The notes beneath the pieces are model-generated. The model had not been told where the DNA came from, ran no database searches, and saw nothing but the letters and a program-made list of their open reading frames with translations. The position numbers and the translations under genes are program-made. DNA of 64,000 nt from Flavobacterium psychrotrophum. GTDB lineage: Bacteria > Bacteroidota > Bacteroidia > Flavobacteriales > Flavobacteriaceae. The stretch spans positions 1,922,001 through 1,986,000 of the forward strand of contig NZ_CP031557.1 in NCBI RefSeq assembly GCF_003403075.1, read 5' to 3'. Below, in pieces: positions 16,565 to 26,244 of the stretch; position 1 is the stretch's first letter, and each line of letters opens with the position of its first letter.

Positions 16565-17692
16565 TTACTTAATTTCTTTAACTTCCTTATAAGGATAAAT
16601 GGTGTAAAACATCTGTAATTGCCAGTCAGGATATTTACTGCCTATTCTTTCTTTTAAACGTTCATAATAAAATAATTCTGTAAACGGCATCAGTCCCGTT
16701 TCTGCCTCTGCCCATCTGTTAAGCCTGATCTGACATCCGGATGTGCACTTTTGACACTCGTTATCTCCACTAAAATAGGATGATACAATCTTTGTTTTTC
16801 CACTTTTCTCCAAACAGATGTAGACATTTGGCGTCTTACCACTATACATTCCTGACGAAAAATAATGTATCCAGTAACCAAACAGATTACTGGCAGGTAA
16901 TATTAGCCAAAAAACCAAAAGCAATATTGCTGCTATTTTAGGAAACTCTTTTAAAATTACCGGTTTATTTATAACGTGATAGTTAAGTATATATAAAACG
17001 ACAATAAGACAAATGTTCCACCCCCATATTATGTAGTTACTATTGAGACCAAAGGGACCTAAGACTAATAATATACAAATGTGCATAAATATAAGTGCCA
17101 ATGCAGGCCATCTTCTATTTTTATAAAGCAGCAACGCAATTCCGGCTCCAAGTTCAGCCAAAGGAAGTAATAAACCTGAGTAATGTAATACAAGTCCATG
17201 CTTACCAATACCTCCAAATTTGAGCAGAAATTGTTTATCCCATGTTGAATATAAAAATGCTCCCCCTATTTTATGAAGACCACTAAAAATATATGTAGAT
17301 GATAATAGTATACGTAAAATAATAAAAAAATGTTGAGGCCTATCCTTAAAAATAAGATAAAAAAAGGCAATGAATATGTACAGATATTCATAAGGTTGCC
17401 AGCGTAATAAATCAAGCAGGCAGGAGCAAAATTCTACAATCAATGCCACTGCCAGCATCCTGTACCATCCTTTGATTATGAAAACTGTGAAACACAACAA
17501 AGCAACAATATATAATGAAAGATGTATAAAAGCGGGAATAATATCAAGAAACCTTATGATAGCTACAGTTGGTAAAGATCTTTCTGCAATCCAGGCGTTA
17601 AATGATATAAGTTTTGTAATGACCCAAAAAAAGCAGATAACCTTCATAAGAATTACCTGCTTTTTATAATCGCTAAAATTTGTAATTAGCAT
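16565..17692 (-). CDS. Multi-pass membrane protein, HTTM/DoxX-like, function unknown
   Basis: A 375-residue integral membrane protein with roughly eight hydrophobic segments across residues 15-275. The pattern of aromatic-rich helices with FSGLHKIGG near the middle loosely recalls HTTM or DoxX-type proteins, but I cannot assign a family. The C-terminal about 100 residues are soluble and contain a cysteine cluster (CQKCTSGC) followed by a Trp/Tyr-rich end. It starts 7 nt after the NTF2-like gene and probably belongs to the same long minus-strand unit. Confidence 0.65.
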   Translation of the reverse strand: MLITNFSDYKKQVILMKVICFFWVITKLISFNAWIAERSLPTVAIIRFLDIIPAFIHLSLYIVALLCFTVFIIKGWYRMLAVALIVEFCSCLLDLLRWQPYEYLYIFIAFFYLIFKDRPQHFFIILRILLSSTYIFSGLHKIGGAFLYSTWDKQFLLKFGGIGKHGLVLHYSGLLLPLAELGAGIALLLYKNRRWPALALIFMHICILLVLGPFGLNSNYIIWGWNICLIVVLYILNYHVINKPVILKEFPKIAAILLLVFWLILPASNLFGYWIHYFSSGMYSGKTPNVYICLEKSGKTKIVSSYFSGDNECQKCTSGCQIRLNRWAEAETGLMPFTELFYYERLKERIGSKYPDWQLQMFYTIYPYKEVKEIK

Positions 17693-17699
17693 AATATTA

Positions 17700-18056
17700 C
17701 TATTCTATAAAGCTCATTACATAGCCCCGAAGTAATTTATTGTTCTCAACCTTCCACATTGCTAGCGATCTCGAATATAGCTTTTCTTCGGTAGGTGTAT
17801 CTAAAGGGTTGATATAATGGTCATATTTAACCGATACATTATTGCCCTCTGTAATAATTTCCCTCACATCAATCCGCGAACCCGCATTCATCTTTGCAAG
17901 CTGCTGCATCATGATAAGGATTTCCTTTTTGCTGAACTCCATATACCCACGCGTGCTAGTCCACTCTACACTAAACTGCGGATGCAGGTGTTCCTGTAGC
18001 TTATCAGCATCTGGAATATCTTTATAGTAAGCCAAAACAACATCGCCTGCGCTCAT
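17700..18056 (-). CDS. NTF2-like (SnoaL-type) small protein
   Basis: A 118-residue protein with the cone-shaped NTF2 fold pattern: an N-terminal helix (AGDVVLAYYKDIPDADKLQ), the FSVEWTSTRGYMEFSKKEIL segment, and beta strands ending in LAMWKVENNKLLRGYVMSF. No signal peptide. Proteins of this fold bind small hydrophobic ligands or act as isomerases; the role is unknown. It begins 2 nt after the stop of the second lpxD-like gene. Confidence 0.72.
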   Translation of the reverse strand: MSAGDVVLAYYKDIPDADKLQEHLHPQFSVEWTSTRGYMEFSKKEILIMMQQLAKMNAGSRIDVREIITEGNNVSVKYDHYINPLDTPTEEKLYSRSLAMWKVENNKLLRGYVMSFIE

Positions 18057-18058
18057 GA

Positions 18059-18988
18059 TTATTTCAGTTTTTGTAATATTTCAGGAATACGTTTTACATA
18101 AGCCATATCTTTCAGCTTCTCGCGCGATTCCTCTGCCGGAGAACCAAAATATACCTTACCGCCCGGCAATGATTTTGCCACACCGGTTTGTGCCAGTATT
18201 ACCGCCTTAGTACCTATGGTTATGGCACTGGTAACACCTACCTGTCCCCACATAGTAACTTCATCTTCTACTACTACGCAGCCTGCAATACCGGTTTGCG
18301 ATGCTATCAGGCATTTTTTGCCAATGACAGTGTCATGCCCTATGTGTACCTGATTGTCTATCTTAGTACCTGCACCTATAGTGGTGTCTCCGGTAACGCC
18401 TTTGTCTATAGTACAGGCGGCACCTATGCCCACATTATCTTCAATAACTACACGTCCGCCAGATAGTAACTGGTCAAAACCTTCGGGGCGTTTTTTGTAA
18501 TAAAAAGCATCACCACCTAAAATAGTGCCCGCATGAATTATTACGTTATCGCCTATAACGGTATTGTCATATATGGCTACATTACTGTGAATAAGGCAGT
18601 TTTTACCAATAGTAACATTATTACCCACAAAGGTATTGGGCTGTATGACTGTACCCTCGCCTACTTTTGCCGTTGGTGCAATAGAAACATTAGCCTGTAA
18701 AAATGGCCTGAAGTGCCTTGTAAGTGCATTGAAATCTCTGAAAGGATCGTCAGATATTAGCAGGGCTTTACCATCCGGGCAATCTACTTCTTTGTTTATC
18801 AACACTATTGTTGCTGCAGATTGCAGTGCCTTATCATAATATTTTGGGTGGTCTACAAACACGATATCGCCTGGTTCTACAACATGAATTTCATTCATGC
18901 CATGTACTTCAAAATCATCGGCACCTACATATTCGCAGTCAATTAATGCCGCAATATCTTTTAGCGCCTGTATTTGGGGAAATTTCAT
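18059..18988 (-). CDS. Second LpxD-like UDP-3-O-acylglucosamine N-acyltransferase
   Basis: A 309-residue left-handed beta-helix acyltransferase. The N-terminal part (about residues 1-95) is the LpxD-type uridine-binding domain. The hexapeptide repeats begin near residue 100 and include QVHIGHDTVIGKK and ASQTGIAGC, the region carrying the catalytic His of LpxD. It is distinct from the 340-residue lpxD at 23220. Two LpxD-like genes are common in Flavobacteria; the second may have another acyl or sugar acceptor. It lies 12 nt after the porin gene. Confidence 0.82.
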   Translation of the reverse strand: MKFPQIQALKDIAALIDCEYVGADDFEVHGMNEIHVVEPGDIVFVDHPKYYDKALQSAATIVLINKEVDCPDGKALLISDDPFRDFNALTRHFRPFLQANVSIAPTAKVGEGTVIQPNTFVGNNVTIGKNCLIHSNVAIYDNTVIGDNVIIHAGTILGGDAFYYKKRPEGFDQLLSGGRVVIEDNVGIGAACTIDKGVTGDTTIGAGTKIDNQVHIGHDTVIGKKCLIASQTGIAGCVVVEDEVTMWGQVGVTSAITIGTKAVILAQTGVAKSLPGGKVYFGSPAEESREKLKDMAYVKRIPEILQKLK

Positions 18989-19000
18989 AGTAAGATCTGA

Positions 19001-20317
19001 TTAAAGTTCGGCATGAAGCCTTAATGAAAAAATATTTACAAGACCATTTCTGTCTTTATTATAGCCCGGGTTCATTACAAACTCATAACCACCTGTAAGA
19101 TAGAGATTATTATTGAGTTGGGCAGCATAATAAAATTCTGTTGCACTTTCTATGGCATAGTTAAGTTTACCATCGCCCAGCATAAATCCGTATCCGCCAG
19201 AAGCCAGATAATCTTTATGCGGGTCAGAAATTCCGGAAGCAACTACCGCTAATCCGGCCGTGTCCTGTTTACGGTTCCAGAGGGTTCCTTTTTCGCTTAC
19301 GCCAAGGCTAATGCTTTCGTCAATTTCTGTAAATGCCCAGGTTTGCGTATACCCGTCATTCCAGCTTGCCCTGAAAAATGCGCCCATATCATCCGTAATT
19401 TCCTGTTCGGCATTAAGGCCAAAACCATACTTTTTATTACCATACTGCTGCACATCCTCTATAACCGGCGCTGATGGATTTAAGGCTATTGCCTCGCGAT
19501 AATTTCCCATCTTGCCATTGGTTACAAAACCAAGTACTCTTATTGTACCGGGCTTGCCAAACATAGTATAGTGCCGTGCATATTCAAGGGTAACAGAGTT
19601 TGCTTTGCCCATGCTCCAGTTTACAGGAAGTCCATTAGCTACTTCGGGCAATAACGAAAAAGCAAGACGCCACTCATTAACCGGGGTTACATATTGTAGT
19701 ATGGCACTGGGAATATAGCCACGAGTGTTGGCCGGGTAATCCCATGCGCCGTTGCTCATAAGCCCCCAGTTCATAAACTGTGTACGGGGATCATGGCTGT
19801 AGGTATTTTGGTCAAAAAAGTCGGAAAGGCAAACCTTACCGACTGTTATGCCAATATATTTTTCGGGTATTTGTCCGGCAAGCTGGTTTTGGTCGCTTTC
19901 CTGCGCAATTGTATTGCCATTAAGGGCAAACAATTGGGTAAAATACAACCTCGCCAGGTATATCTTTGGAGATGTACTGCCCACCCTAAAGGTTTCACCG
20001 TTAGGCGCATCACCAAGCCCTAAAACTTTACTGAGGCCGGAGCCACCTGCCATTTCGGGATTAATGTAAACACTCGCCCCTTTCCAGAGGCGTGCTCCTG
20101 CAAAAAGCGTAGACGTAACCGAATTAGACTGTTCTTCTTCAGTACTCAGGCTGTTCTGCCCGCTGTAAGGAGCAGAAAAGCCCGGTTTATACTGATATAT
20201 TATCGTAGTTTGTCCGTGAAAAGAAAAATTTTCTTTTTTAATACTGTCATTGGTTTGCGCTTTCATGCTTAACCCAGTTAAAGAAAGCAGCAGGGCGGCG
20301 GCGGTAACCGGTTTCAC
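19001..20317 (-). CDS. OprB-like carbohydrate-selective porin
   Basis: A 438-residue outer-membrane protein with a signal peptide ending near MKAQ (residue 20). The mature part begins FSFHGQTTIIYQY and shows OprB-type features: a VYINPEMAGGSGLS strand, KIYLARLYFTQLF, and a C-terminal strand ending in LHAEL for barrel insertion. OprB porins pass sugars or other small solutes. It is inserted between efp (12 nt upstream) and the second lpxD (12 nt downstream), so the unit looks co-transcribed. Substrate is unknown. Confidence 0.8.
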   Translation of the reverse strand: MKPVTAAALLLSLTGLSMKAQTNDSIKKENFSFHGQTTIIYQYKPGFSAPYSGQNSLSTEEEQSNSVTSTLFAGARLWKGASVYINPEMAGGSGLSKVLGLGDAPNGETFRVGSTSPKIYLARLYFTQLFALNGNTIAQESDQNQLAGQIPEKYIGITVGKVCLSDFFDQNTYSHDPRTQFMNWGLMSNGAWDYPANTRGYIPSAILQYVTPVNEWRLAFSLLPEVANGLPVNWSMGKANSVTLEYARHYTMFGKPGTIRVLGFVTNGKMGNYREAIALNPSAPVIEDVQQYGNKKYGFGLNAEQEITDDMGAFFRASWNDGYTQTWAFTEIDESISLGVSEKGTLWNRKQDTAGLAVVASGISDPHKDYLASGGYGFMLGDGKLNYAIESATEFYYAAQLNNNLYLTGGYEFVMNPGYNKDRNGLVNIFSLRLHAEL

Positions 20318-20329
20318 CTTGTATAAGTA

Positions 20330-20893
20330 TTATTTAACGCGCTCCATGTAAGCACCGGTAGCAGTATCGATCTTGATCTTATCGCCTTCGTTAATAAAAA
20401 GCGGTACGTTTACAGATGCTCCTGTTTCTACTTTTGCAGGCTTGGTAGCATTAGTTGCAGTGTTACCTTTAACACCCGGCTCTGCATAAGTAACTTCAAG
20501 TACTACAGATGCTGGCATATCTACAGATAATGGCGCATCAGTTTCAGCATTGATGATAACCATAACCGTTTCTCCTTCTTTTAAAAGATCTGGCGCATCA
20601 AGGATATCCCTGTGTAGCGATATTTGCTCGTATGTTTCAGAGTGCATAAAGTGAAACTGGTCACCCTCAGGATAAAGAAACTGGAACTTGTGTGTTTCTA
20701 CCCTTACATCGTCAATTTTGTGGCCCGCAGAAAAAGTATTATCAAGTACTTTTCCGTTTGTAAGGCTCTTAAGTTTTGTACGAACGAAAGCTGGGCCTTT
20801 ACCCGGCTTAACGTGAAGGAATTCGATAATTTTATAAATGTCGTGGTTGAACTTAATGCACAAACCGTTGCGGATATCTGACGTACTGGCCAT
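20330..20893 (-). CDS. efp: Translation elongation factor P
   Basis: A 187-residue three-domain factor that relieves ribosome stalling at polyproline. The tip loop of domain I reads HVKPGKGPAF with the lysine (K32 here) that is post-translationally modified in many bacteria. No epmA/earP-type modification gene is in this window. The C-terminal domain has FINEGDKIKIDTATGAYMERV. A 118-nt gap separates it from lpxA, so it may have its own promoter, though I found no clear TAnnTTTG box there. Confidence 0.95.
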   Translation of the reverse strand: MASTSDIRNGLCIKFNHDIYKIIEFLHVKPGKGPAFVRTKLKSLTNGKVLDNTFSAGHKIDDVRVETHKFQFLYPEGDQFHFMHSETYEQISLHRDILDAPDLLKEGETVMVIINAETDAPLSVDMPASVVLEVTYAEPGVKGNTATNATKPAKVETGASVNVPLFINEGDKIKIDTATGAYMERVK

Positions 20894-21011
20894 TTTATTA
20901 GTTTATTTGTTTATTTCTATGTTTATACGGTAATCTGGTTATAAGGAATCTGTACATCCGGCTAAGTGCTGCCCCGAATCACAGAATCGGCACATGACCA
21001 AACTAACAATA

Positions 21012-21797
21012 CTAGGAAATTCCTGTATATCCTTTCATGATACCCCTTGATGAGTTACGGATGAAAAGCAATATCTCATCCCTCTCCGGTGTAGCTTCCA
21101 TTTCAGCTTCAATAAAGCTTACTGCCTGGGTAGTATTATAATTTCTTTGGTACAGTATCCTGTAAATTTCCTGTATCTCACGAATTTTTTCAGGTGTAAA
21201 ACCGCGCCTTCTTAAGCCTACCGAGTTAATACCCACATAACTAAGCGGTTCTTTTGCCGCCTTGGTAAACGGAGGTACATCTTTACGTAGTAATGAGCCA
21301 CCAGAAATCATGGCGTGCGCACCTACACTTATAAACTGGTGTACCGCAGAAAGTCCGCCAATGATGGCATAGTCTCCTATGGTAACATGGCCGCCAAGCA
21401 ACACGCCATTTACAATAATGGCATTATCGCCTATATGGCAATCGTGCGCTACGTGTGCAGCTGCCATAATAAGGCAGTTTTTGCCAATTACGGTTTTGCC
21501 CGATGCCACAGTGCCCCGGTTGATGGTTACACACTCGCGTATTGTAGTATTATCTCCAATGATGGCAAGAGAATCTTCACCACCAAATTTAAGGTCCTGC
21601 GGAACGGCAGAGATAACCGCACCGGGAAATATATTACAGTTCTTGCCTATACGGGCACCTTCCATAATGGTAACGTTAGAACCTATCCAGGTTCCTTCGC
21701 CTATCTCCACATTGTTATGGATGGTTGTAAAAGGCTCAATCACTACATTTTTAGCGATTTTAGCGCCCGGATGCACATATGCTAAGGGTTGATTCAT
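21012..21797 (-). CDS. lpxA: UDP-N-acetylglucosamine O-acyltransferase
   Basis: A 261-residue cytoplasmic enzyme that carries out the first step of lipid A synthesis, moving a 3-hydroxyacyl chain from ACP to UDP-GlcNAc. Hexapeptide repeats fill residues 7-180; the catalytic His lies in AAHVAHDCHIG. The helical C-terminal domain (RRGFTPEKIREIQEIYRILY) is complete. It follows lpxC-fabZ by 10 nt in the lpxD-lpxC/fabZ-lpxA cluster. Confidence 0.96.
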   Translation of the reverse strand: MNQPLAYVHPGAKIAKNVVIEPFTTIHNNVEIGEGTWIGSNVTIMEGARIGKNCNIFPGAVISAVPQDLKFGGEDSLAIIGDNTTIRECVTINRGTVASGKTVIGKNCLIMAAAHVAHDCHIGDNAIIVNGVLLGGHVTIGDYAIIGGLSAVHQFISVGAHAMISGGSLLRKDVPPFTKAAKEPLSYVGINSVGLRRRGFTPEKIREIQEIYRILYQRNYNTTQAVSFIEAEMEATPERDEILLFIRNSSRGIMKGYTGIS

Positions 21798-21807
21798 AGT
21801 CGTTTTT

Positions 21808-23196
21808 TTAACTGTTTTTGGCTATTTGCGCCATTAGTTCGGCCTCAGCCACAAGTTTTCCGTTAGCATAAGCATTTGCCTGCATATGGCATATACCACG
21901 GCGTATAGGTGTTATCAGTTCACATTTAAATACCAGGGTATCGCCCGGCAGCACTTTTTGTTTAAACTTTACATTATCCATCTTCATAAAATAAGTAAGA
22001 TAATTTTCAGGATCAGGTACAGTACTAAGTACAAGTATACCTCCCGTTTGTGCCATTGCCTCTACAATAAGAACACCCGGCATTACCGGTGCCCCGGGAA
22101 AATGTCCCACAAAGAAGTTCTCATTCATGGTAACATTCTTAAGGCCTACCACATGCGTACTGCTCATTTCAAGTATCCTGTCTACTAATAAGAACGGAGG
22201 CCTGTGCGGCAGCATTGCCATAATTTTATGGATGTCCATAAGAGGCTCTTTGTGCAGGTCATACACCGGCACCTGGTTGCGCTGCTCTGTTTTTATAATT
22301 TTGGAAAGCTTTTTAGCAAACTGGGTATTTACAAAATGCCCCGGCTTGTTAGCTATAACTTTGCCCCTTATGCGCGTACCTATAAGTGCAAGATCGCCAA
22401 TAACATCAAGTAGTTTATGACGTGCAGCCTCATTAGGATGATGCAGGGTAAGGTTATCAAGTATACCATTTGGTTTAACGGTTATGCTCTCTTTACCAAA
22501 TGCAGTTTTAAGGTTCTCCATTGTTTCGGCAGATATTTCTTTATCTACATAAACAATAGCATTATTAAGGTCGCCACCTTTTATAAGCCCATGCTCTAAA
22601 AGTGCTTCAAGCTCATGAAGGAAACTAAACGTACGCGAATCAGCTATTTCAGATTTAAAATCGGCTATATTTTTTAGTGTTGCATTTTGTGTGCCCAGTA
22701 CTTTAGTACCAAAATCTACCATTGTAGTTATCTGGTAATCGTCTGCCGGCATTACAATAATTTCGCTGCCTGTGTTTTCGTCAGTATACGATATTACTTC
22801 CTTAACCACATACACTTTGCGCTCTGCATCCTGCTCTTCTACACCTACGGTTTCAATAGCTTCTACAAAAAACTTAGAAGACCCATCCATAATAGGCGGT
22901 TCGCTGGCATCAAGTTCAATAATCACATTATCTACATCGCAGCCTACAAAAGCAGCAAGAACGTGTTCTGAAGTTTGTATTTTAACACCTTTTTTCTCAA
23001 GGTTAGTACCACGCTGGGTATTAACTACATAAGTGGCATCAGCTTCTACAACAGGCTGGCCTTCTAAATCTACCCTTACAAAAGTAAACCCGTTGTTTAC
23101 GGGTGCAGGCTTAAAGGTCATTGTTACTTCTTTGCCTGTGTGGAGGCCCACTCCCTTTAATGAAATCTCACTTTTGATTGTGGTTTGTTTCACCAT
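21808..23196 (-). CDS. lpxC: Bifunctional LpxC deacetylase / FabZ dehydratase
   Basis: A 462-residue fusion characteristic of Bacteroidota. Residues 1-300 are LpxC: GVGLHTGKEV near the start, the zinc ligand in TSEHVLAAFVG, and the second zinc region HPNEAARHKLLDVIGDLAL. Residues from about 318 are FabZ: MLPHRPPFLLVDRI with the catalytic His, then GHFPGAPVMPGVLIVEAMAQ with the catalytic Glu. LpxC commits UDP-acyl-GlcNAc to lipid A; FabZ dehydrates 3-hydroxyacyl-ACP, so the fusion joins two enzymes sharing the hydroxyacyl-ACP branch point. Confidence 0.97.
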   Translation of the reverse strand: MVKQTTIKSEISLKGVGLHTGKEVTMTFKPAPVNNGFTFVRVDLEGQPVVEADATYVVNTQRGTNLEKKGVKIQTSEHVLAAFVGCDVDNVIIELDASEPPIMDGSSKFFVEAIETVGVEEQDAERKVYVVKEVISYTDENTGSEIIVMPADDYQITTMVDFGTKVLGTQNATLKNIADFKSEIADSRTFSFLHELEALLEHGLIKGGDLNNAIVYVDKEISAETMENLKTAFGKESITVKPNGILDNLTLHHPNEAARHKLLDVIGDLALIGTRIRGKVIANKPGHFVNTQFAKKLSKIIKTEQRNQVPVYDLHKEPLMDIHKIMAMLPHRPPFLLVDRILEMSSTHVVGLKNVTMNENFFVGHFPGAPVMPGVLIVEAMAQTGGILVLSTVPDPENYLTYFMKMDNVKFKQKVLPGDTLVFKCELITPIRRGICHMQANAYANGKLVAEAELMAQIAKNS

Positions 23197-23219
23197 TATA
23201 TATTTCTCTTTAATATTGA

Positions 23220-24242
23220 TTAGTCTTTACTTACTTTTTTAAGCTCTTCCAGCTCGTGCACGATTTTTGGAAGGTTCCTGAAATGCACATACGATTTACT
23301 AAAATCGTTATAATGCATTGAAGGGCTACCCTGTATTATATCGCCGTCAGGAATACTTTTACCCACACCGCTTTGCGCCTGTATGCGCACACCGTTGCCT
23401 ATGGTTATGTGGCCTACAATACCTACCTGTCCGCCTATGATGCAGTTATTACCTATCTTGGTAGAACCTGCCACACCGGTTTGCGAAGCAATAACTGTAT
23501 TTTCGCCAATAACAACATTATGGGCAATTTGTATCTGGTTATCCAGCTTTACGCCTTTTTTAATAACGGTAGACCCCATTGTGGCCCTGTCTATAGTAGT
23601 ACAAGAACCTATGTCTACATTATCTTCTATAATAACGTTGCCTATTTGCGGTATTTTGCTGTACACACCGTTTTCATCCGGTGCAAAACCAAAACCGTCA
23701 GACCCTACTATAGCACCAGAGTGTATAGTACACCCACTGCCTATTACTGTTTCGCTATACACGCGTACCCCTGCAAATAATATAGTATTGTCTCCAATGG
23801 TTACATTATCGCCTACAAAAGTATTAGGATATATTTTTACATTATTACCTATGGTAACATTTTTGCCTACGTAGCAAAAAGCCCCAAGATAAAGGTTATC
23901 GCCATAAATAACGTTATCTGACACAAAAGATGGCTGCTCTATACCGCTCTTCATAAGCTTAACCTGGTTATAATATTCCAGTAGCGTAGAGAACGATTTA
24001 TAAGCATCATCCACTTTAATAAGTGTAGTCGTAAATTCGTTTTCAGGCTCAAAAGTGCGATTAACAATAGTTATTGATGCCTGTGTGGTATATATGTAAG
24101 GCTGGTATTTAGGATTAGCCATAAAAGTAACAGCCCCTTCTATCCCCTCCTCTATTTTTGCAAGCTTATATACTTCAGCGTTTGGGTTGCCCACAATTTC
24201 GCCATCCAGTATACCTGCTATTTGTTCTGCTGTAAATTTCAT
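23220..24242 (-). CDS. lpxD: UDP-3-O-(3-hydroxyacyl)glucosamine N-acyltransferase
   Basis: A 340-residue trimeric acyltransferase, the third step of lipid A synthesis. The N-terminal uridine-binding domain (GILDGEIVGNPNAEVYKLAKI) is followed by hexapeptide repeats from about residue 110. The catalytic His is in QIQIAHNVVIG, and the C-terminal helix ends the protein. Length matches E. coli LpxD (341), unlike the shorter paralogue at 18059. It precedes lpxC-fabZ by 23 nt. Confidence 0.95.
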   Translation of the reverse strand: MKFTAEQIAGILDGEIVGNPNAEVYKLAKIEEGIEGAVTFMANPKYQPYIYTTQASITIVNRTFEPENEFTTTLIKVDDAYKSFSTLLEYYNQVKLMKSGIEQPSFVSDNVIYGDNLYLGAFCYVGKNVTIGNNVKIYPNTFVGDNVTIGDNTILFAGVRVYSETVIGSGCTIHSGAIVGSDGFGFAPDENGVYSKIPQIGNVIIEDNVDIGSCTTIDRATMGSTVIKKGVKLDNQIQIAHNVVIGENTVIASQTGVAGSTKIGNNCIIGGQVGIVGHITIGNGVRIQAQSGVGKSIPDGDIIQGSPSMHYNDFSKSYVHFRNLPKIVHELEELKKVSKD

Positions 24243-24265
24243 CCCGACAAAAATATGAAATTAAA

Positions 24266-25510
24266 TTAAATCGACGCTTCTTCCAAAAGCACTTTTGGAA
24301 AACACACATAATACTTAGTTACCGGCTTAGATAATGCTTTAAGATTCAATTGGTCAGATGCCTGAACAACATCAATAAGGCTGCGGTCTTTAAGCATAAT
24401 ATGAATGGGCTCACCCTCCTTATTATAGGCCTGGTTTTTAATTTTACCCTCAAAAACAAAATACTTTGCTTCTTTTTCGGTAATTCCAAGCTTTACTATC
24501 GCTTTATCGCGCAGTGCAGCTACCTCTTCGCGCGTTGCCTTTTCAGCACGCAGTTTTATCTTTGGCAAATCGCGGTTAATGATCATCTTACTCAGTTCGC
24601 TCAGCACATAATCATCTGCAAACTGCCACGCCTTAATAGCGCTGATAATATCAAAATCGTCAAGCAGGGAAAATTTAGTCAGTACATCTCCGGTAAAATC
24701 TTCGCCTTCTATTTTATGATGTAAAAAAAACTGCAACGGCTTGCTGGCTTCCAGCGTAGCTCCCTCATGGGTAAGCTCTTTGGCACGTTTTAGTATTTTT
24801 GTAAGTATCAGCTCTGCAGCGACACTGGTTTTATGCAAATAAGCCTGCCAGTACATAAGGCGGCGTGCTACAATAAACTTCTCTACACTGTAAATCCCTT
24901 TTTCTTCTATTACAAGCTGGTCGCCCTCAACGTTAAACATCTGAATAAGACGCTCACTATTAATATTACCCTCTGCTACACCGCTGTAAAAACTATCGCG
25001 CTTCAGGTAGTCCATACGGTCCATATCCAGTTGGCTGGAAATAAGTTGCAGCATAAACTTGCGGTGGTACTGCCCCCTGAAAATTTGTATTGCCAGGCTT
25101 AGTTTGCCTTCAAAGGTTTCGTTAAGGCTGTCCATAAACAATAGCGAAATGTCTTCGTGACTAATACCTTCTACTATACTATGCTCCATGGCGTGGCTAA
25201 ACGGCCCGTGGCCAATGTCGTGCAGTAATATGGCAATGCTAAGCGCATTTTCTTCGTCCTCGCTTATTTCTACACCTTTAAATCGCAATACCGCTATTGT
25301 GCGCTGCATAATGTGCATACAGCCCAGTGCATGGTGAAACCTTGTGTGGTGCGCCCCTGGATATACCAAATATGACATTCCCATTTGCGATATACGGCGA
25401 AGCCGCTGAAAATAAGGATGCTGTATAAGGTCGTATATAAGAGGATTTGTTATAGAAATAAACCCGTAAATAGGGTCGTTCAATATTTTTAGCTTATTGA
25501 TCTGGCTCAC
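24266..25510 (-). CDS. HD-domain phosphohydrolase (dGTPase-like)
   Basis: A 414-residue protein with an HD metal-binding domain: RFHHALGCMH (first His), LLHDIGHGPFSHAMEH (HD pair and following residues) and later SQLDMDRMDYLKRDSFY with the last metal Asp. The arrangement resembles SAMHD1/dGTPase-type deoxynucleotide triphosphohydrolases. Substrate is not proven. The N-terminal segment IYGFISI is common to this bacterial branch. It is the first gene of the lpx run, 23 nt before lpxD. Confidence 0.85.
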   Translation of the reverse strand: MSQINKLKILNDPIYGFISITNPLIYDLIQHPYFQRLRRISQMGMSYLVYPGAHHTRFHHALGCMHIMQRTIAVLRFKGVEISEDEENALSIAILLHDIGHGPFSHAMEHSIVEGISHEDISLLFMDSLNETFEGKLSLAIQIFRGQYHRKFMLQLISSQLDMDRMDYLKRDSFYSGVAEGNINSERLIQMFNVEGDQLVIEEKGIYSVEKFIVARRLMYWQAYLHKTSVAAELILTKILKRAKELTHEGATLEASKPLQFFLHHKIEGEDFTGDVLTKFSLLDDFDIISAIKAWQFADDYVLSELSKMIINRDLPKIKLRAEKATREEVAALRDKAIVKLGITEKEAKYFVFEGKIKNQAYNKEGEPIHIMLKDRSLIDVVQASDQLNLKALSKPVTKYYVCFPKVLLEEASI

Positions 25511-25701
25511 TGGAGTTGTAAAATTTTAACAAAGATACTAAAAGCACGCTTATTTTAACAATTACATCTTTATTTAACGACTGCTGTAAGGCTTTTAACG
25601 CTTATTAATAATACACGTTAAACATTGGTTAATCCCTGTAAAGACTGGATGCCGTAATAAATGAATGTTTAATTTTACAACACCATCAAAGCTTTACTAT
25701 C

Positions 25702-25995
25702 ATGAAGAAAGCACTACTCATAATAGCATTTATACTATTTGCACTACCGGCAATAGCCCAGCAAGGCGATAATCAGGAACGTCAGGACCAGATGCCCCCA
25801 CCAGTAACTGAACGACAGATTGAAAAAGATGCAAAAGCGGCACAGGAAGAGCGCAAAAAAAATGAGGATGCTGAAAAGAAAGAAGATACTTTAAATAAGG
25901 AGAATACCAACAAAAGTTCTGATAATAAACCGATAGAAGGTTCAAAAAATCCTTCTTCCGGAAAAACTTCAAACACACCAGGAAAACAACAATAA
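25702..25995 (+). CDS. Small exported low-complexity protein
   Basis: Ninety-seven residues: a signal peptide (MKKALLIIAFILFALPAIAQ) and a mature part made almost only of polar and charged residues (Lys, Glu, Asp, Asn, Ser, Gln). It is predicted to be intrinsically disordered and periplasmic. No family is recognised. The clean signal peptide and the terminator shortly downstream support a real gene. Confidence 0.6.
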   Translation: MKKALLIIAFILFALPAIAQQGDNQERQDQMPPPVTERQIEKDAKAAQEERKKNEDAEKKEDTLNKENTNKSSDNKPIEGSKNPSSGKTSNTPGKQQ

Positions 25996-26031
25996 TAACG
26001 TTATTTTTTGTTACTTAGGTTATTGAAGGAG

Positions 26032-26059
26032 AGGTCTGCAAAATTTATTTGCAGGCCTT
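26032..26059 (+). terminator. Rho-independent terminator
   Basis: Stem GGTCTGCAAA / TTTGCAGGCC with a short loop, followed by TTTTTC. Confidence 0.8.
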
Positions 26060-26244
26060 TTTCTATTTAACATATACCAAATAACGACTACTATTCACCG
26101 ATTTCAAAAAATAAATATCAACCTTCTAGAGTTATAAATTTCCCACATTTAAACACGGTGTATTTTATAAAAAAATTAATAGTATAATAGTTAAATAAAA
26201 GTAACTTAGCGTACTTATTTAAGAACGAAAATTCCCTCATAAAC

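Noticed and set aside
21315..23874. Long plus-strand ORFs (up to 163 codons) opposite the lpx genes
   Set aside because: They mirror the hexapeptide-repeat and LpxC/FabZ coding sequences on the other strand and show repetitive, composition-driven translations without family features.
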